Both the position numbers and the translations under genes were made by a program. Below are positions 13,557 through 23,299 of a stretch of DNA of 42,458 bases, piece by piece. Source of the DNA: Paraburkholderia tropica (GTDB lineage: Bacteria > Pseudomonadota > Gammaproteobacteria > Burkholderiales > Burkholderiaceae); assembly GCF_914484835.1 (NCBI RefSeq), contig NZ_CAJZAR010000057.1, positions 1-42,458 on the forward strand, read 5' to 3'. Every line of letters begins with the position of its first letter. The stretch's first letter is position 1. The notes below the pieces were generated by a model. That model saw only the letters and a program-made list of their open reading frames with translations. It searched no databases and had not been told where the DNA came from.

Positions 13557-15482
13557 ATGTCCCCGCTTTCGCAGGATTCGCTCATCCGCCACTACTCGCA
13601 CTGCCTGCCGTTCGGCGCGCAGTTGACCGGCGCCGCGCCCGGCAATCCGCATACGCGCTTTCGCTTCTGGGCGCCGTCGTGCGGCTCGGTGCAGATCGTG
13701 TTCGAAAACGCCGACGGCAGCGCGGCCAGCGCGCCGCTCGACATGACGCCCTCGCATAACGGCTGGTTCGAGGCGCAGGCGCCGTGCGCGCCCGGCACGC
13801 TCTATCGTTATCGCATCGATGGACAACAACTCGTGCCCGACCCCGCTTCGCGTTTTCAGCCGCAAGGCGTGCACGGCCCGAGCGAAATCGTCGACGCGCG
13901 CGCGTTCGCCTGGCGGCACGCGTACTGGCAAGGCCGCCCGTGGGAAGAAACCGTGCTCTACGAGCTGCACGTAGGCGCGCTCGGCGGCTACGCGGGCGTG
14001 ATGAACCGTCTGCCCGCGCTCGCGGAACTCGGCGTCACCGCAATCGAATTGATGCCGCTGAACGACTTCCCCGGCGAACGCGGCTGGGGCTACGACGTCG
14101 TGCTGCCCTACGCGCCGCACGCGGCCTACGGCACGCCCGACGAACTCAAGGCGCTGATCGACGCCGCGCACGGCCACGGCCTGCAGGTGCTGCTCGACGT
14201 GGTCTACAACCACTTCGGCCCGGACGGCAACTGGCTCGGCCACTACGCGAAGCCCTTTTTCAAGGCCGGAAAACGCACGCCGTGGGGCGACGCGCTCGAC
14301 TTCGAGCGCCCCGAAGTCCGCGACTTCTACAGCGACAACGCGCTCTACTGGCTCAACGAATATCGCTTCGACGGACTACGTCTGGACGCCGTGCACGCGA
14401 TCGAGAATCCCGACTGGCTGCGCGAACTCGCCGACCACGTGCGCGCGCGCGTGGAGCCGGGCCGGCACGTCCATCTCGTGCTCGAAAACGAGCACAACGA
14501 AGCGAATCTGCTGGAGACGCATTTCACCGCGCAATGGAACGACGACGCGCATCACACGCTGCACGTGATGCTGACCGGCGAATCGGAAGGCTATTACCGC
14601 GCGTTCGCCGACCATCCCATCGCGCAGCTCGCGCGCGTGCTCGGCGAAGGCTTCGCGTATCAGGGCGACCCATCGCCGGTACACGACGGCCAGCCGCGCG
14701 GCGAACCGAGCGCGCATCTGTCGCCCACCTCGTTCGTGATGTTCCTGCAGAACCACGATCAGATCGGCAACCGCGCATTCGGCGACCGTCTGCGCACGCT
14801 CGCCGGCAACGACGACGCGCTGCGTGCGGCCACGGCCTTGCTGCTGCTGTCGCCGCAGATTCCGCTGCTGTTCATGGAGGAGGAATACGGCTCGACGCAG
14901 CCGTTCCAGTTTTTCACGGCCTTCGAAGGCGATCTCGCCGATGCGGTCCGCGAAGGCCGCCGCCGCGAATTCAAGGCCTTCAGCGCGTTCACCGACGAAG
15001 CGCGGCGCGAGCAGATTCCCGATCCGAACGACGCGCGCACGTTTGAAAACTCCTCGCCGCCCGCCGATGCGCCGCTCGAAGGCGACCGGCTCGACTGGAT
15101 GCACTTCTACAAGTCGGCGCTCGCGGTGCGCGCGCGTCTGCTGATGCCGCGCCTGCGCCACGCGCGCGCGCTCGGCGCGACCGTGCTCGCCGACGAACGC
15201 GGCGACGGCGCCACGACGGGCCGCGAGGCGCTGATCGCGCGCTGGCGTCTCGACGACGGCGAGATCTACACGATCGCGCTGAATCTCGGCCAGGAATGCG
15301 TACGTCTCGATCGTGCGCCAGAGGGCATGGTCGTGTTCGAAACGCCGCCGCGCGCGCGCGATCTCGCCGATAACGGCGTGCTGCCCGAGAACGCCTGCCT
15401 CGCCTGGCTGACCGGCGACGTGCCCGAGTACGCGCTGCATCACGACGCGCGCGCAGTCCGCCGCGAGGAGCCGCAGGCATGA
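13557..15482 (+). CDS. treZ: Malto-oligosyltrehalose trehalohydrolase TreZ
   Basis: TreZ cuts trehalose from the maltooligosyl-trehalose made by TreY. The protein has 641 residues, a normal length. An N-terminal CBM48-like domain (TRFRFWAPSCGSVQIVFEN) is followed by a GH13 barrel. Catalytic residues are Asp277 (GLRLDAVHAI), Glu310 (LVLENEHNEANLL) and Asp401 (LQNHDQIGNRAFGDR); the last block is characteristic of TreZ. An AGGAA lies upstream of the ATG at 13557. The stop overlaps the malQ start (ATGA), so translational coupling is likely. Confidence 0.95.
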   Translation: MSPLSQDSLIRHYSHCLPFGAQLTGAAPGNPHTRFRFWAPSCGSVQIVFENADGSAASAPLDMTPSHNGWFEAQAPCAPGTLYRYRIDGQQLVPDPASRFQPQGVHGPSEIVDARAFAWRHAYWQGRPWEETVLYELHVGALGGYAGVMNRLPALAELGVTAIELMPLNDFPGERGWGYDVVLPYAPHAAYGTPDELKALIDAAHGHGLQVLLDVVYNHFGPDGNWLGHYAKPFFKAGKRTPWGDALDFERPEVRDFYSDNALYWLNEYRFDGLRLDAVHAIENPDWLRELADHVRARVEPGRHVHLVLENEHNEANLLETHFTAQWNDDAHHTLHVMLTGESEGYYRAFADHPIAQLARVLGEGFAYQGDPSPVHDGQPRGEPSAHLSPTSFVMFLQNHDQIGNRAFGDRLRTLAGNDDALRAATALLLLSPQIPLLFMEEEYGSTQPFQFFTAFEGDLADAVREGRRREFKAFSAFTDEARREQIPDPNDARTFENSSPPADAPLEGDRLDWMHFYKSALAVRARLLMPRLRHARALGATVLADERGDGATTGREALIARWRLDDGEIYTIALNLGQECVRLDRAPEGMVVFETPPRARDLADNGVLPENACLAWLTGDVPEYALHHDARAVRREEPQA

Positions 15483-17725
15483 GCACCGCGCGCCGCAGCG
15501 AAACGCTCGAAGCCCTCGCGCGCCGTGCGGGCTTCGAGGTCGAATGGTCCGACGCGCACGGCGTCATGCAGCGCGTGCCCGACAGCACGCTCGCCGCGCT
15601 GCTCGAATGCGCGGGCCTGCCCTGCGCGAACGCCACGCAGCTGCGCCACAGCGCCTCGCAACTGAACGCCGAACAATCGACGCGGCGTCTGCCGCCGCTC
15701 ATCACCGCCGAATACGAAAGCGCGATCGAATTGCCGCCGTCGGCGGTGCGCTCGGGCAGCCACTATCGCATCGATCTGGAAAACGGCGCGCATATCGAAG
15801 GCCGCTTCACGATGCCGAAGGGCGAGCCCGCGCTGCTCGCGCCGCTCTCCGAGCCCGGCTATCACACGCTCACGGTCAACGATCATCGTCTGACGATTGC
15901 GGTCGCGCCGCCGCATTGCTGGCGCGTCGGTGACGCGTGGCGCGCGCATCGCGGCGCGGATTCGCGCGTGCCGCCGCTCTGGGGCGTCGCCGCCCAATTG
16001 TACGGACTCCGACGTAATGGCGACGGCGGCATCGGCGACTACAGCGCGCTGGCCACACTCGCGACGCAGAGCGCACAACGCGGCGCGCAGGCGGTCGCGG
16101 TCAGTCCCACGCACGCGATGTTCAGCGCCCAGGCGGGGCATTTCAGCCCGTATGCGCCGTCGTCACGGCTCTGGCTCAACGTCGCGCATATCGATCCGGC
16201 GGCCGTGTTCGGCGCGCAGGCAGCACACGACGCCATCGTCGCCGCGCAAGCGCAGGACGCCTGGCGCGAACTCGAAGCGCTGCCGCAGATCGACTGGCTA
16301 GGCGCGCAGCCGCTCAAGCTCAAGATCCTGCGCGTGCTGTTCGACCGCTTCGACGCCGACGAACGCAGCAGCGGCTCGCCGCGCGCCGCCGCCTTCGACG
16401 CGTTCTGCGCGCGCGGCGGCCAGGCGCTCGACGATCACGCGCGCTTCGAGGCGCTGCAGGCCGCGATGCTCAGCGGCCCCGAAGGCCTGCGCCACTGGCG
16501 CGACTGGCCCGAGGCGCTGCGCGATCCGCGCAGCCCGGCCGTCGCGACTTTCGCGACCGAGCATCGCCGCGAAGTGGACTTTCATTGCTTCCTGCAATGG
16601 CTCGCCGCCGAAGGGCTTTCGCGTGCGCAACGCGAGGCGCGCGAAGCGGGCATGTCGATCGGCCTCGTCGCCGATCTCGCGGTGGGTTGCGACGGCGCGG
16701 GCTCGCATGCGTGGTCGCTGCCGCAGGACATGCTGCAGCGCGTCTCGGTGGGCGCGCCGCCCGACATCTTCAATCAGGCCGGACAAAGCTGGGGCCTCAC
16801 GACGTTCTCGCCGCGCGCGATGCACAACACCGGCTTTCGCGCCTTCATCGACATGCTGCGCGCCGCGTTCGCCCACGCGGGCGGCGTGCGCATCGACCAC
16901 ATTCTCGGCTTGCGCCGCCTGTGGCTCGTGCCCGAAGGCGAAAGCGCGAAACACGGCGCGTATCTGCGTTATCCGTTCGACGACCTCGTGCGTCTGATCG
17001 CGCTCGAATCGTGGCGGCATCGCGCGATCGTGATCGGCGAGGATCTCGGCACCGTGCCGCCGGGGCTGCGCGAACGGCTCGCGTCGCACGCGCTCTACGG
17101 CATTCGCGTGCTGTGGTTCGAGCGCGAGGGCGGCGGTTTTCTCGCGCCCGCGCGCTACGATCCGCACGGCGTGGCGACCACTACCACGCACGATCTGCCG
17201 ACCGTGGCGGGCTGGTGGCGCGGCGCCGATATCGACTGGCGCAACCGCATCGGCCAGACCTTGCCGCGCGCGGACGGACGCGATCCTGTCGCGCTCGAAC
17301 ACGCGCAACGCGCCGCCGACCGCGACGCGCTCTGGCGCGCGCTGCAAGACACGGGCTTCACGCCGCGCGATGCCGCCACGCCGCCGTCCGACGCGCCGCT
17401 CGACGCGCTGCCGATCGCGGGCGCGCTCGGCTACGTGGCGGCGAGCGCGAGCCCGCTTGTGACCTGCCCGCTCGAAGATCTGCTCGGCCTCGTCGATCAG
17501 CCGAATCTGCCGGGCTCGATCGACGAGCATCCGAACTGGCGTCAGCGCCTGCCCTTGCCCGTCGATGCGCTTTACACCGACGCCGCCGTCGCGCAACGCG
17601 TGAGCACGATCGCGCACGCACGCGAAACGGCGCCGGTATCGGCTGAAATCGCCGACAAGATCGCCAACGAAAGCGCCAACGACGCCCCCACCGACGCCAC
17701 GCTCTCCGGTCCGCCCACGCCATGA
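15479..17725 (+). CDS. malQ: 4-alpha-glucanotransferase MalQ (amylomaltase)
   Basis: This 748-residue GH77 enzyme moves glucan segments between malto-oligosaccharides, recycling short chains left by TreY/TreZ and GlgX and releasing glucose. The N-terminal 130 or so residues form the extra beta domain of E. coli-type MalQ. The catalytic domain begins near LWGVAAQLYGLRRNGDGGIGD. Catalytic residues are Asp473 (VRIDHILGLRRLW), Glu521 (VIGEDLGTVPPGL) and Asp572 (TTTHDLPTVAGWW). A Glu/Ala/Asn-rich C-terminal tail of about 35 residues extends past the expected end. The start overlaps treZ and the stop overlaps treY, both as ATGA. Confidence 0.95.
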   Translation: MSTARRSETLEALARRAGFEVEWSDAHGVMQRVPDSTLAALLECAGLPCANATQLRHSASQLNAEQSTRRLPPLITAEYESAIELPPSAVRSGSHYRIDLENGAHIEGRFTMPKGEPALLAPLSEPGYHTLTVNDHRLTIAVAPPHCWRVGDAWRAHRGADSRVPPLWGVAAQLYGLRRNGDGGIGDYSALATLATQSAQRGAQAVAVSPTHAMFSAQAGHFSPYAPSSRLWLNVAHIDPAAVFGAQAAHDAIVAAQAQDAWRELEALPQIDWLGAQPLKLKILRVLFDRFDADERSSGSPRAAAFDAFCARGGQALDDHARFEALQAAMLSGPEGLRHWRDWPEALRDPRSPAVATFATEHRREVDFHCFLQWLAAEGLSRAQREAREAGMSIGLVADLAVGCDGAGSHAWSLPQDMLQRVSVGAPPDIFNQAGQSWGLTTFSPRAMHNTGFRAFIDMLRAAFAHAGGVRIDHILGLRRLWLVPEGESAKHGAYLRYPFDDLVRLIALESWRHRAIVIGEDLGTVPPGLRERLASHALYGIRVLWFEREGGGFLAPARYDPHGVATTTTHDLPTVAGWWRGADIDWRNRIGQTLPRADGRDPVALEHAQRAADRDALWRALQDTGFTPRDAATPPSDAPLDALPIAGALGYVAASASPLVTCPLEDLLGLVDQPNLPGSIDEHPNWRQRLPLPVDALYTDAAVAQRVSTIAHARETAPVSAEIADKIANESANDAPTDATLSGPPTP

Positions 17726-20655
17726 CACTACCCCGCGCGACGCTGCGCCTGCAGCTCCACCACGGCTTCACTCTCGACGACGCGCTCGCGCAGCTCGACT
17801 ACTTCGCCGCGCTCGGCGTGAGCCATCTCTATCTCTCGCCGATCACGACCGCGCAGCCCGGTTCGATGCACGGCTACGACACGGTCGACTATCAGACCGT
17901 GAGCGCGGAACTGGGCGGCGAAGCGGCGCTGCGGCGTCTCGCGGACGCGGCGCACACGCGCGGCATGGGCCTGATCGTCGATCTGGTGCCGAACCACATG
18001 GGCGTGGGCGGCGCGCACAACGCCTGGTGGCGCGACATCCTCGAATGGGGGCGACACAGCGCCTACGCGCGCTATTTCGACGTGGACTGGCACTCGCCCG
18101 ACCCCGCGCTGCGCGGCAAGGTGCTGATGCCCTTCCTCGGCGCGCAATACGGCGACGAACTCGCGGCGGGCCGCATCGAACTGAAATTCGACGCCGCCGA
18201 CGCGCGCTTCTACGTGCAGTACGGCCCGCACGTCTGCCCGATCTGCCCGACCGATTACGCCGCGATCCTGCAATCGGCCGACCGCGCCGATCTCAGCACG
18301 CTCGCCAACGCGTTCCAGGGCATCACCACGCAGCCCGACGATCAGACCCGCGCGAGCGCCGCGCGCGATGCACTGCGCGCCTTCGTCGAGCGCGAAGGCA
18401 CCGATGCGATCGAATTTGCTCTGGAATCCTATGCAAGCCTCGATCCGGTGCCGCGCGACAAGCTGCATCGGCTGCTGGAGCGTCAGCATTTTCGGCTCGC
18501 GTGGTGGCGCACCGCCACCGACGAAGTGAACTGGCGGCGCTTCTTCGACGTGACCGCGCTCGCGGGCGTGCGCGTCGAGCGGCACGACGTGTTCGAAGCC
18601 GTGCACAAGCTCGTGTTTCGCCTGTACGCCGACGGCGTGATCGACGGCCTGCGCATCGACCATATCGACGGGCTCGCCGATCCGCGCGAGTATTGCGACC
18701 GGCTGCGCCAGCGGCTCGCTTCGCTGCGCGCCACGGTGCCGTATATCGTCGTCGAGAAGATTCTCGCGCGCGGCGAGGCGCTGCGCGACGACTGGCCCGT
18801 GCAGGGCACGACCGGCTACGACTTCATGAACGACGTGGGCGCGCTGCTGCACGATCCCGCGGGCGCCGCGCCGCTCGCCGAGACCTGGGCCGCGATCTCG
18901 GGCGACGACGCGCCGTTCGCACGCGTGGCGCTCGACGCGCGGCGCGAGATGCTGGCCGCGTATCTGGCCGCCGAACTCGATCACGCGGCGCGCGCGCTGC
19001 ATCGGATTGCGCGCGAACAGCCGGGCACGCGCGACTTCACTTACGCGGCCGTGCATCGCGTCGCGGCGCAACTCGCGATGCACTTCCCCGTCTACCGCAT
19101 CTATCCGGTCAACGGCTTGCGCGGCGCGACCGACAACCGCTACTTCGGCGTCGCGCTGGAAGCGGCGCGCGAGGCCTTGCCGAGCGCGAGCCGCCTCGCG
19201 CTCGATCAGGTCGATGCGTGGCTCGGCGCGCGCGCGCCCGATGCGGCGAGCGGCAATGGCAACAAGAGCCCGCGCCCTGAAGCCGCCAACGGCGGCTCTG
19301 CACAGAACACGCAGAACGCTCAGCACGCTCAGCACGCGAAGAACGCCGCCCGAGGCCCGCAGAAAAACACCGCGCAAAGCAGCGCGCCTGTGCCGCTCAG
19401 TCATGCGCTGATCGCGCAGCGCACCGCGCTCGCGCTGTTCTCGCAACTGACCGCGCCGCTCGCGGCCAAGGCCACGGAGGACACCGCGCTGTATCGCTAC
19501 GGACGGCTGCTTTCGCGCAACGAAGTGGGCGCCGATCCCGACGACTTCTCGCTGAGCGCCGCCGACTTCCACGCGGCCAACCACCTGCGCCAGCGCCACG
19601 TGCCCTACGCGCTGCTCACGACCGCCACGCACGATCACAAGCGCGGCGAAGACGTACGCGCGCGCCTCGCCGTGCTCAGCGAGATCGCGCCGGAGTGGAG
19701 CGCGACCTTACGCGCGTGGTCGACGCTCAATCAGCCGCAGCGCCGCAACGACGCCGCGCCGCCCGCGCAATGGTCGCCCGGCCCCACGGCGGAGGCGATG
19801 CTTTATCAGACGCTGGTGGGCTGCTGGCCGCCCGATCTCGATCCCGGCGACGAAGCCGGCGTGCGCGCGCTCGCCGAACGCGTCGCGCAATGGCAGTTGA
19901 AGGCGCTGCGCGAAGCGAAGCTGCGCACCAACTGGCTCGTGCCCGACGAAGCCTATGAGTCGGACTGCCAGGCATTTCTGTTCGACATTCTCGCGCCGCA
20001 GCGCCGCGAAGGGTTTCTGCACGCGCTCGCGGCATTCGTTGCGCGCGTGGCGCCCGCCGGGGCCGTCAATACGCTGTTGCAGACCGTGCTGCGTCTGACC
20101 TCGCCGGGCGTGCCCGATCTGTATCAGGGCACCGAGTTCTGGGATTGGAGTCTCGTCGATCCCGACAACCGGCGGCCCGTCGATTACGCGCAGCGTTCGG
20201 CCGCGCTCGACGACGCCGCGCCCGCCGCGAAGCTCGCGCAGTGGCGCGACGCGCGCGTGAAGCAGGCGACGATCCAGCGCGTGCTCGCGCTACGCGCTCG
20301 CGCGCCGGGGCTGCTGCGGGAAGGGGATTATGTGCCGTTGGAAGTGCGCGGCGCGCGGGCCGCGCAGGCGATTGCGTTCGCGCGCCGCCACGGCGAGGCG
20401 TGGGCCATCGTGATCGGCACACGCCACGCGGCGGCGCTGCTCGACGGCGACACGCCGCTCGTCGCGCCCGACCGCTGGGACGACACCGCCGTGGTGCTGC
20501 CGAAAGCGTGCGCGGACATGACGCTCCACGACTGGCTCAGCGATGCGTCGCACACGGCTGCGCGCGATGCTCAGGAACCCGTGCTGTATCTGCGCGACGC
20601 GCTCGCCGCGCTGCCCGTGGCCGTGTTGTCGAATCTCACGCGCGAAGACGCTTGA
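17722..20655 (+). CDS. treY: Malto-oligosyltrehalose synthase TreY
   Basis: TreY isomerises the reducing-end linkage of linear malto-oligosaccharides from alpha-1,4 to alpha,alpha-1,1, making the TreZ substrate. The protein starts with the typical PRATLRLQLHHGFTLDDA block. It carries Asp313 (LRIDHIDGLADPREY), Glu345 (IVVEKIL) and Asp638 (TATHDHKRGEDVRAR). At 977 residues it is longer than many TreY proteins. Much of the excess is a Gln/Asn/His/Ala-rich insert at about residues 507-560, coded by short imperfect repeats around 19300-19345. It is the last gene of the operon and is convergent with the gene ending at 20678. No clear terminator is visible in the 22-base gap. Confidence 0.95.
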   Translation: MTLPRATLRLQLHHGFTLDDALAQLDYFAALGVSHLYLSPITTAQPGSMHGYDTVDYQTVSAELGGEAALRRLADAAHTRGMGLIVDLVPNHMGVGGAHNAWWRDILEWGRHSAYARYFDVDWHSPDPALRGKVLMPFLGAQYGDELAAGRIELKFDAADARFYVQYGPHVCPICPTDYAAILQSADRADLSTLANAFQGITTQPDDQTRASAARDALRAFVEREGTDAIEFALESYASLDPVPRDKLHRLLERQHFRLAWWRTATDEVNWRRFFDVTALAGVRVERHDVFEAVHKLVFRLYADGVIDGLRIDHIDGLADPREYCDRLRQRLASLRATVPYIVVEKILARGEALRDDWPVQGTTGYDFMNDVGALLHDPAGAAPLAETWAAISGDDAPFARVALDARREMLAAYLAAELDHAARALHRIAREQPGTRDFTYAAVHRVAAQLAMHFPVYRIYPVNGLRGATDNRYFGVALEAAREALPSASRLALDQVDAWLGARAPDAASGNGNKSPRPEAANGGSAQNTQNAQHAQHAKNAARGPQKNTAQSSAPVPLSHALIAQRTALALFSQLTAPLAAKATEDTALYRYGRLLSRNEVGADPDDFSLSAADFHAANHLRQRHVPYALLTTATHDHKRGEDVRARLAVLSEIAPEWSATLRAWSTLNQPQRRNDAAPPAQWSPGPTAEAMLYQTLVGCWPPDLDPGDEAGVRALAERVAQWQLKALREAKLRTNWLVPDEAYESDCQAFLFDILAPQRREGFLHALAAFVARVAPAGAVNTLLQTVLRLTSPGVPDLYQGTEFWDWSLVDPDNRRPVDYAQRSAALDDAAPAAKLAQWRDARVKQATIQRVLALRARAPGLLREGDYVPLEVRGARAAQAIAFARRHGEAWAIVIGTRHAAALLDGDTPLVAPDRWDDTAVVLPKACADMTLHDWLSDASHTAARDAQEPVLYLRDALAALPVAVLSNLTREDA

Positions 20656-20677
20656 GGACGCCACTCAACGACGCCGC

Positions 20678-22138
20678 TTAACCGCCCTCGTCTTCGAGAT
20701 CCTTCGGATACACGCGCACGAGCACGATGCGCGGCCCCTTCATCTTCTTCACGACGATATCGAAGCGGTCGAACGACACGCGCTGACCTTCGGTCGGCAG
20801 ATCGTTGAGCGCATGAATCACGAGGCCGCCGACCGATTCGGCGCGGCCTTCGTCGATATCGATGCCGAGCGCCTGTTCGAGCGACACCACCGGCAGGCTG
20901 CCGCGGCCCATCAGCGTGCCGTCGTCCATGCGGGTCCAGTCGGTATCGGCCTGATGGAATTCGTCGTGAATCTGGCCGACCAGCGCGCCGAGCAGATTGT
21001 CGAGCGTGAGAAAACCATTCGGCCGCTGGCCCTTGCGGCCCACCAGCGCGAAATGCGGCGCGCCCTTGCGAAAGCGCCGGAACAGCGCGAGCGCGGGCGT
21101 TTCGGGCTTCACGTACTGCACCGGACGCACGAACTTGCCGAGGTCGTCGAGCGCGTGACCGGCTTCGCGCGCGAGCAGCAGATCCTTCAGGTGAATCAGG
21201 CCGACGACCTCCTCGCCGGTCCCGTCCTCGAACAGCGGATAGCGGCTGAAGCGATGGCGCGCCACGATCTGCATGTTGTCCTTGAGCGGCACGTCGCGGC
21301 GCAGGCCCACCATTTCGTGCGTGGGACGCATGAGGTCGGAGACCGTGAGGCGCGAGAAGTCGAGCGAATGCGCGAGCGCGTTCCACTCGTCGGCGCTCCA
21401 GTTGTTCGCCGTCTGCGCGAGCGACGCCTGCGAACGGCGCGGCGATCGCGCCTGCGCGTGGGCATTCGCGTGACCGCTTGCCGGAGCGCTCTGGCCTTGC
21501 GTGTGGCCTTGCGCGTGACCGTTCGCGTGCGCGTCGGCCTCCGCTTGCGCGGCGGCGCGGCGGCTGCGCAGGATCAGCTTGAGTTCGTCGGTCGAATAAT
21601 GGGCTTCGGTGCCGTGTTCCGACGACAGGCCCGCGAGCCGCAGCACGGCGTTCGCGCTCGAATTGAGGGCCCAGATCGCCGGATACATCGTCCAGTAGAA
21701 GCCGTAGAGCGGCGCGGCGCACCACAGCGAGATCTTTTCCGCCTGGCGGATCGCGAGCGACTTCGGCGCAAGCTCGCCCACCACGATGTGCAGGAACGAG
21801 ATGACCGTGAACGCGAACACGAGCGAGATGCCGTGAATCAGCTCGGGCGAGCGGATGCCGACGATGTCGAACACCGGTTCGAGCAGCTGCGCGAACGCGG
21901 GCTCGCCGATCCAGCCAAGGCCGAGCGAGGCGAGCGTGATGCCGAGCTGGCACGCGGACAGATAGGCGTCGAGCTGGCCGTGGACCTTGGCGAGCAGCCG
22001 CCCGCGCATGCCGTATTGCTCGGCGAGACTTTGCACGCGCGTGGCGCGCAGCTTGACCAGACCGAATTCGGCCGCGACGAAGAAACCGTTGAGGGCAACG
22101 AGGAACAGCGCGCCGATCAGGGCGATAACCTGCATCAA
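20678..22138 (-). CDS. CNNM/CBS-domain membrane protein (HlyC/CorC family)
   Basis: This 486-residue protein is of the hemolysin-C/CorC type, a family linked to magnesium or cobalt transport or its control. Residues 1-190 form the CNNM membrane domain with hydrophobic segments at about 3-22 (VIALIGALFLVALNGFFVAAE), 60-80, 100-125 and 140-160. A low-complexity linker rich in Ala, His, Gly and Gln follows at about 197-240. Next come two CBS repeats (about 260-390, beginning LTVSDLMRPTHEMVGL), then a C-terminal CorC/HlyC domain (SLPVVSLEQALGIDI to the end). The linker is unusual for the family. The individual ion cannot be assigned. A plausible promoter lies just upstream. Confidence 0.88.
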   Translation of the reverse strand: MMQVIALIGALFLVALNGFFVAAEFGLVKLRATRVQSLAEQYGMRGRLLAKVHGQLDAYLSACQLGITLASLGLGWIGEPAFAQLLEPVFDIVGIRSPELIHGISLVFAFTVISFLHIVVGELAPKSLAIRQAEKISLWCAAPLYGFYWTMYPAIWALNSSANAVLRLAGLSSEHGTEAHYSTDELKLILRSRRAAAQAEADAHANGHAQGHTQGQSAPASGHANAHAQARSPRRSQASLAQTANNWSADEWNALAHSLDFSRLTVSDLMRPTHEMVGLRRDVPLKDNMQIVARHRFSRYPLFEDGTGEEVVGLIHLKDLLLAREAGHALDDLGKFVRPVQYVKPETPALALFRRFRKGAPHFALVGRKGQRPNGFLTLDNLLGALVGQIHDEFHQADTDWTRMDDGTLMGRGSLPVVSLEQALGIDIDEGRAESVGGLVIHALNDLPTEGQRVSFDRFDIVVKKMKGPRIVLVRVYPKDLEDEGG

Positions 22139-22167
22139 GAGATAAGGCTCCAGAAAACGAAGCGATC

Positions 22168-22195
22168 AGTATAAGGGGTGCAAGCGGCCTGTAAG
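22168..22195 (-). promoter_or_regulatory. Sigma70-type promoter for the CNNM/CBS gene
   Basis: On the minus strand CTTACA (22190-22195) and TATACT (22168-22173) are separated by 16 bases, matching the -35 and -10 consensus at 4/6 and 5/6. Transcription would start near 22161, about 22 bases before the gene. A GGAG lies 12 bases before the ATG, slightly farther than usual. Confidence 0.45.
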
Positions 22196-22314
22196 GCGAT
22201 GGCGGGCGATTCGGCCATCCCGCGCGCCGGCGATCTTGATGCAGCTCCGATGCCGTTACATATGACGCGAAGCGGGCCGCGCGCGGCGGCCCTGCGGTTG
22301 AGGGAGTGTGGGGT

Positions 22315-23082
22315 TCAGCCGCCGTTGGCCGACACGCTGAGCGTAAGCGTCGCCGCCTCGCCCGCCACGAGCGGCTGCGCCTCGAAACGGCCGCCGTGCG
22401 CCTCCGCCACGCGCTGACACAGCGAGAGCACCCACGCGGCGCGCCCCGCTTCCTGCGGCTCGGCCGCCTGGGCGCGCGCGAATGCTTCGAGCGCGTGCGG
22501 CAGCGCGTCGTCGGTCAGCGTCTGCGGGCTTGCGGTCCACTGCACCTCGAACTGGGCCGCCGTGGCCGTCGCGCTCACGTTCAGCGCGATCTGCGCACCC
22601 TGGGCGCTGGTTTCCGCCGCGAACACCAACATCAGCCAGAGCGACTGCGCGAGGCGCTCGCGGTCGGCTTCGAAGCCCGCCGCCGCATCGGCAGGCACGC
22701 CTTGCACCGTGTAGTTCACGCCGCGTGCGTCGCCGAGCGCGATGCGTGCGTCGTTCAGGGCTTCGTCGACGAGCGGGCCGAACGCAAACGGCGCGCGCTC
22801 GATCGCGAGCTTGCGGGTTTCGGCGCGGGTCGTATCGACGAGCGTTTCAAGCAGATGAACCTGTTGCTCGACGCCCGTGCGGATGCCCGCCAGCGCGCGC
22901 TGCGCGGCGGCGTCGGCGCTGTCGATCTTGCGTTCGAGCACGTAGGCCCAGCTATGGATCGCGTTCAGTGGGCTGCGCAAATCGTGCGACACGCGCGACA
23001 GCACGTGATCGCGCATGAAGCGCGCGGCTTCGGCGCACAGGCGCGCCGTGCGTTCGGTAGGGGAGTGTGAAGTCGACGCCAT
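22315..23082 (-). CDS. Histidine-kinase-like protein with intact H-box and degenerate ATPase domain
   Basis: This 255-residue protein has no transmembrane or sensor domain. Residues 20-90 form a HisKA dimerisation domain with phospho-acceptor His33 in VSHDLRSPLNAI. The C-terminal half follows the outline of an HATPase domain, but the nucleotide-binding motifs are lost. The N-box position reads DRERLAQSLWLMLVFAAET with no Asn where NLLxNA is expected. The DxGxG motif is absent near residues 182-190, and the GLGL motif is replaced by GRAAWVL (213-219). The final HGG is kept. It probably cannot hydrolyse ATP and may act as a phosphotransfer protein or scaffold. No response regulator is adjacent. 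Its promoter would lie between it and the divergent FKBP gene. Confidence 0.75.
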   Translation of the reverse strand: MASTSHSPTERTARLCAEAARFMRDHVLSRVSHDLRSPLNAIHSWAYVLERKIDSADAAAQRALAGIRTGVEQQVHLLETLVDTTRAETRKLAIERAPFAFGPLVDEALNDARIALGDARGVNYTVQGVPADAAAGFEADRERLAQSLWLMLVFAAETSAQGAQIALNVSATATAAQFEVQWTASPQTLTDDALPHALEAFARAQAAEPQEAGRAAWVLSLCQRVAEAHGGRFEAQPLVAGEAATLTLSVSANGG

Positions 23083-23259
23083 CGGATTCCTCTTCTTTCG
23101 CCCGCTGCGGGGGGCCGTGTTCTGCCGGTCCGGCCAGGCCCATTATAGGCAGGCAGCAGCGCGCCGGACGGCGCGCATGCGCCATGCCCGCCACCGCCGC
23201 GCTTGCGGGCAGGTTTGCGTCCCGCTCGCCTGGGCCCTCTGCGCAACCTGCAAACCGCC

Positions 23260-23265
23260 TACAAT
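23260..23265 (+). promoter_or_regulatory. -10-like element (TACAAT) before the FKBP gene
   Basis: TACAAT matches the -10 consensus at 5/6 and lies 34 bases before the ATG. No good -35 hexamer is present at 16-18 bases, so this is a weak call. Confidence 0.35.
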
Positions 23266-23299
23266 ACCGTTTTTACCCTTTCCGATTCAGGAGTCTTTC

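Noticed and set aside
20656..20677. Bidirectional terminator between treY and the CNNM/CBS gene
   Set aside because: The 22-base gap has no stem with a T-run on either strand; any terminator must lie inside the gene ends.
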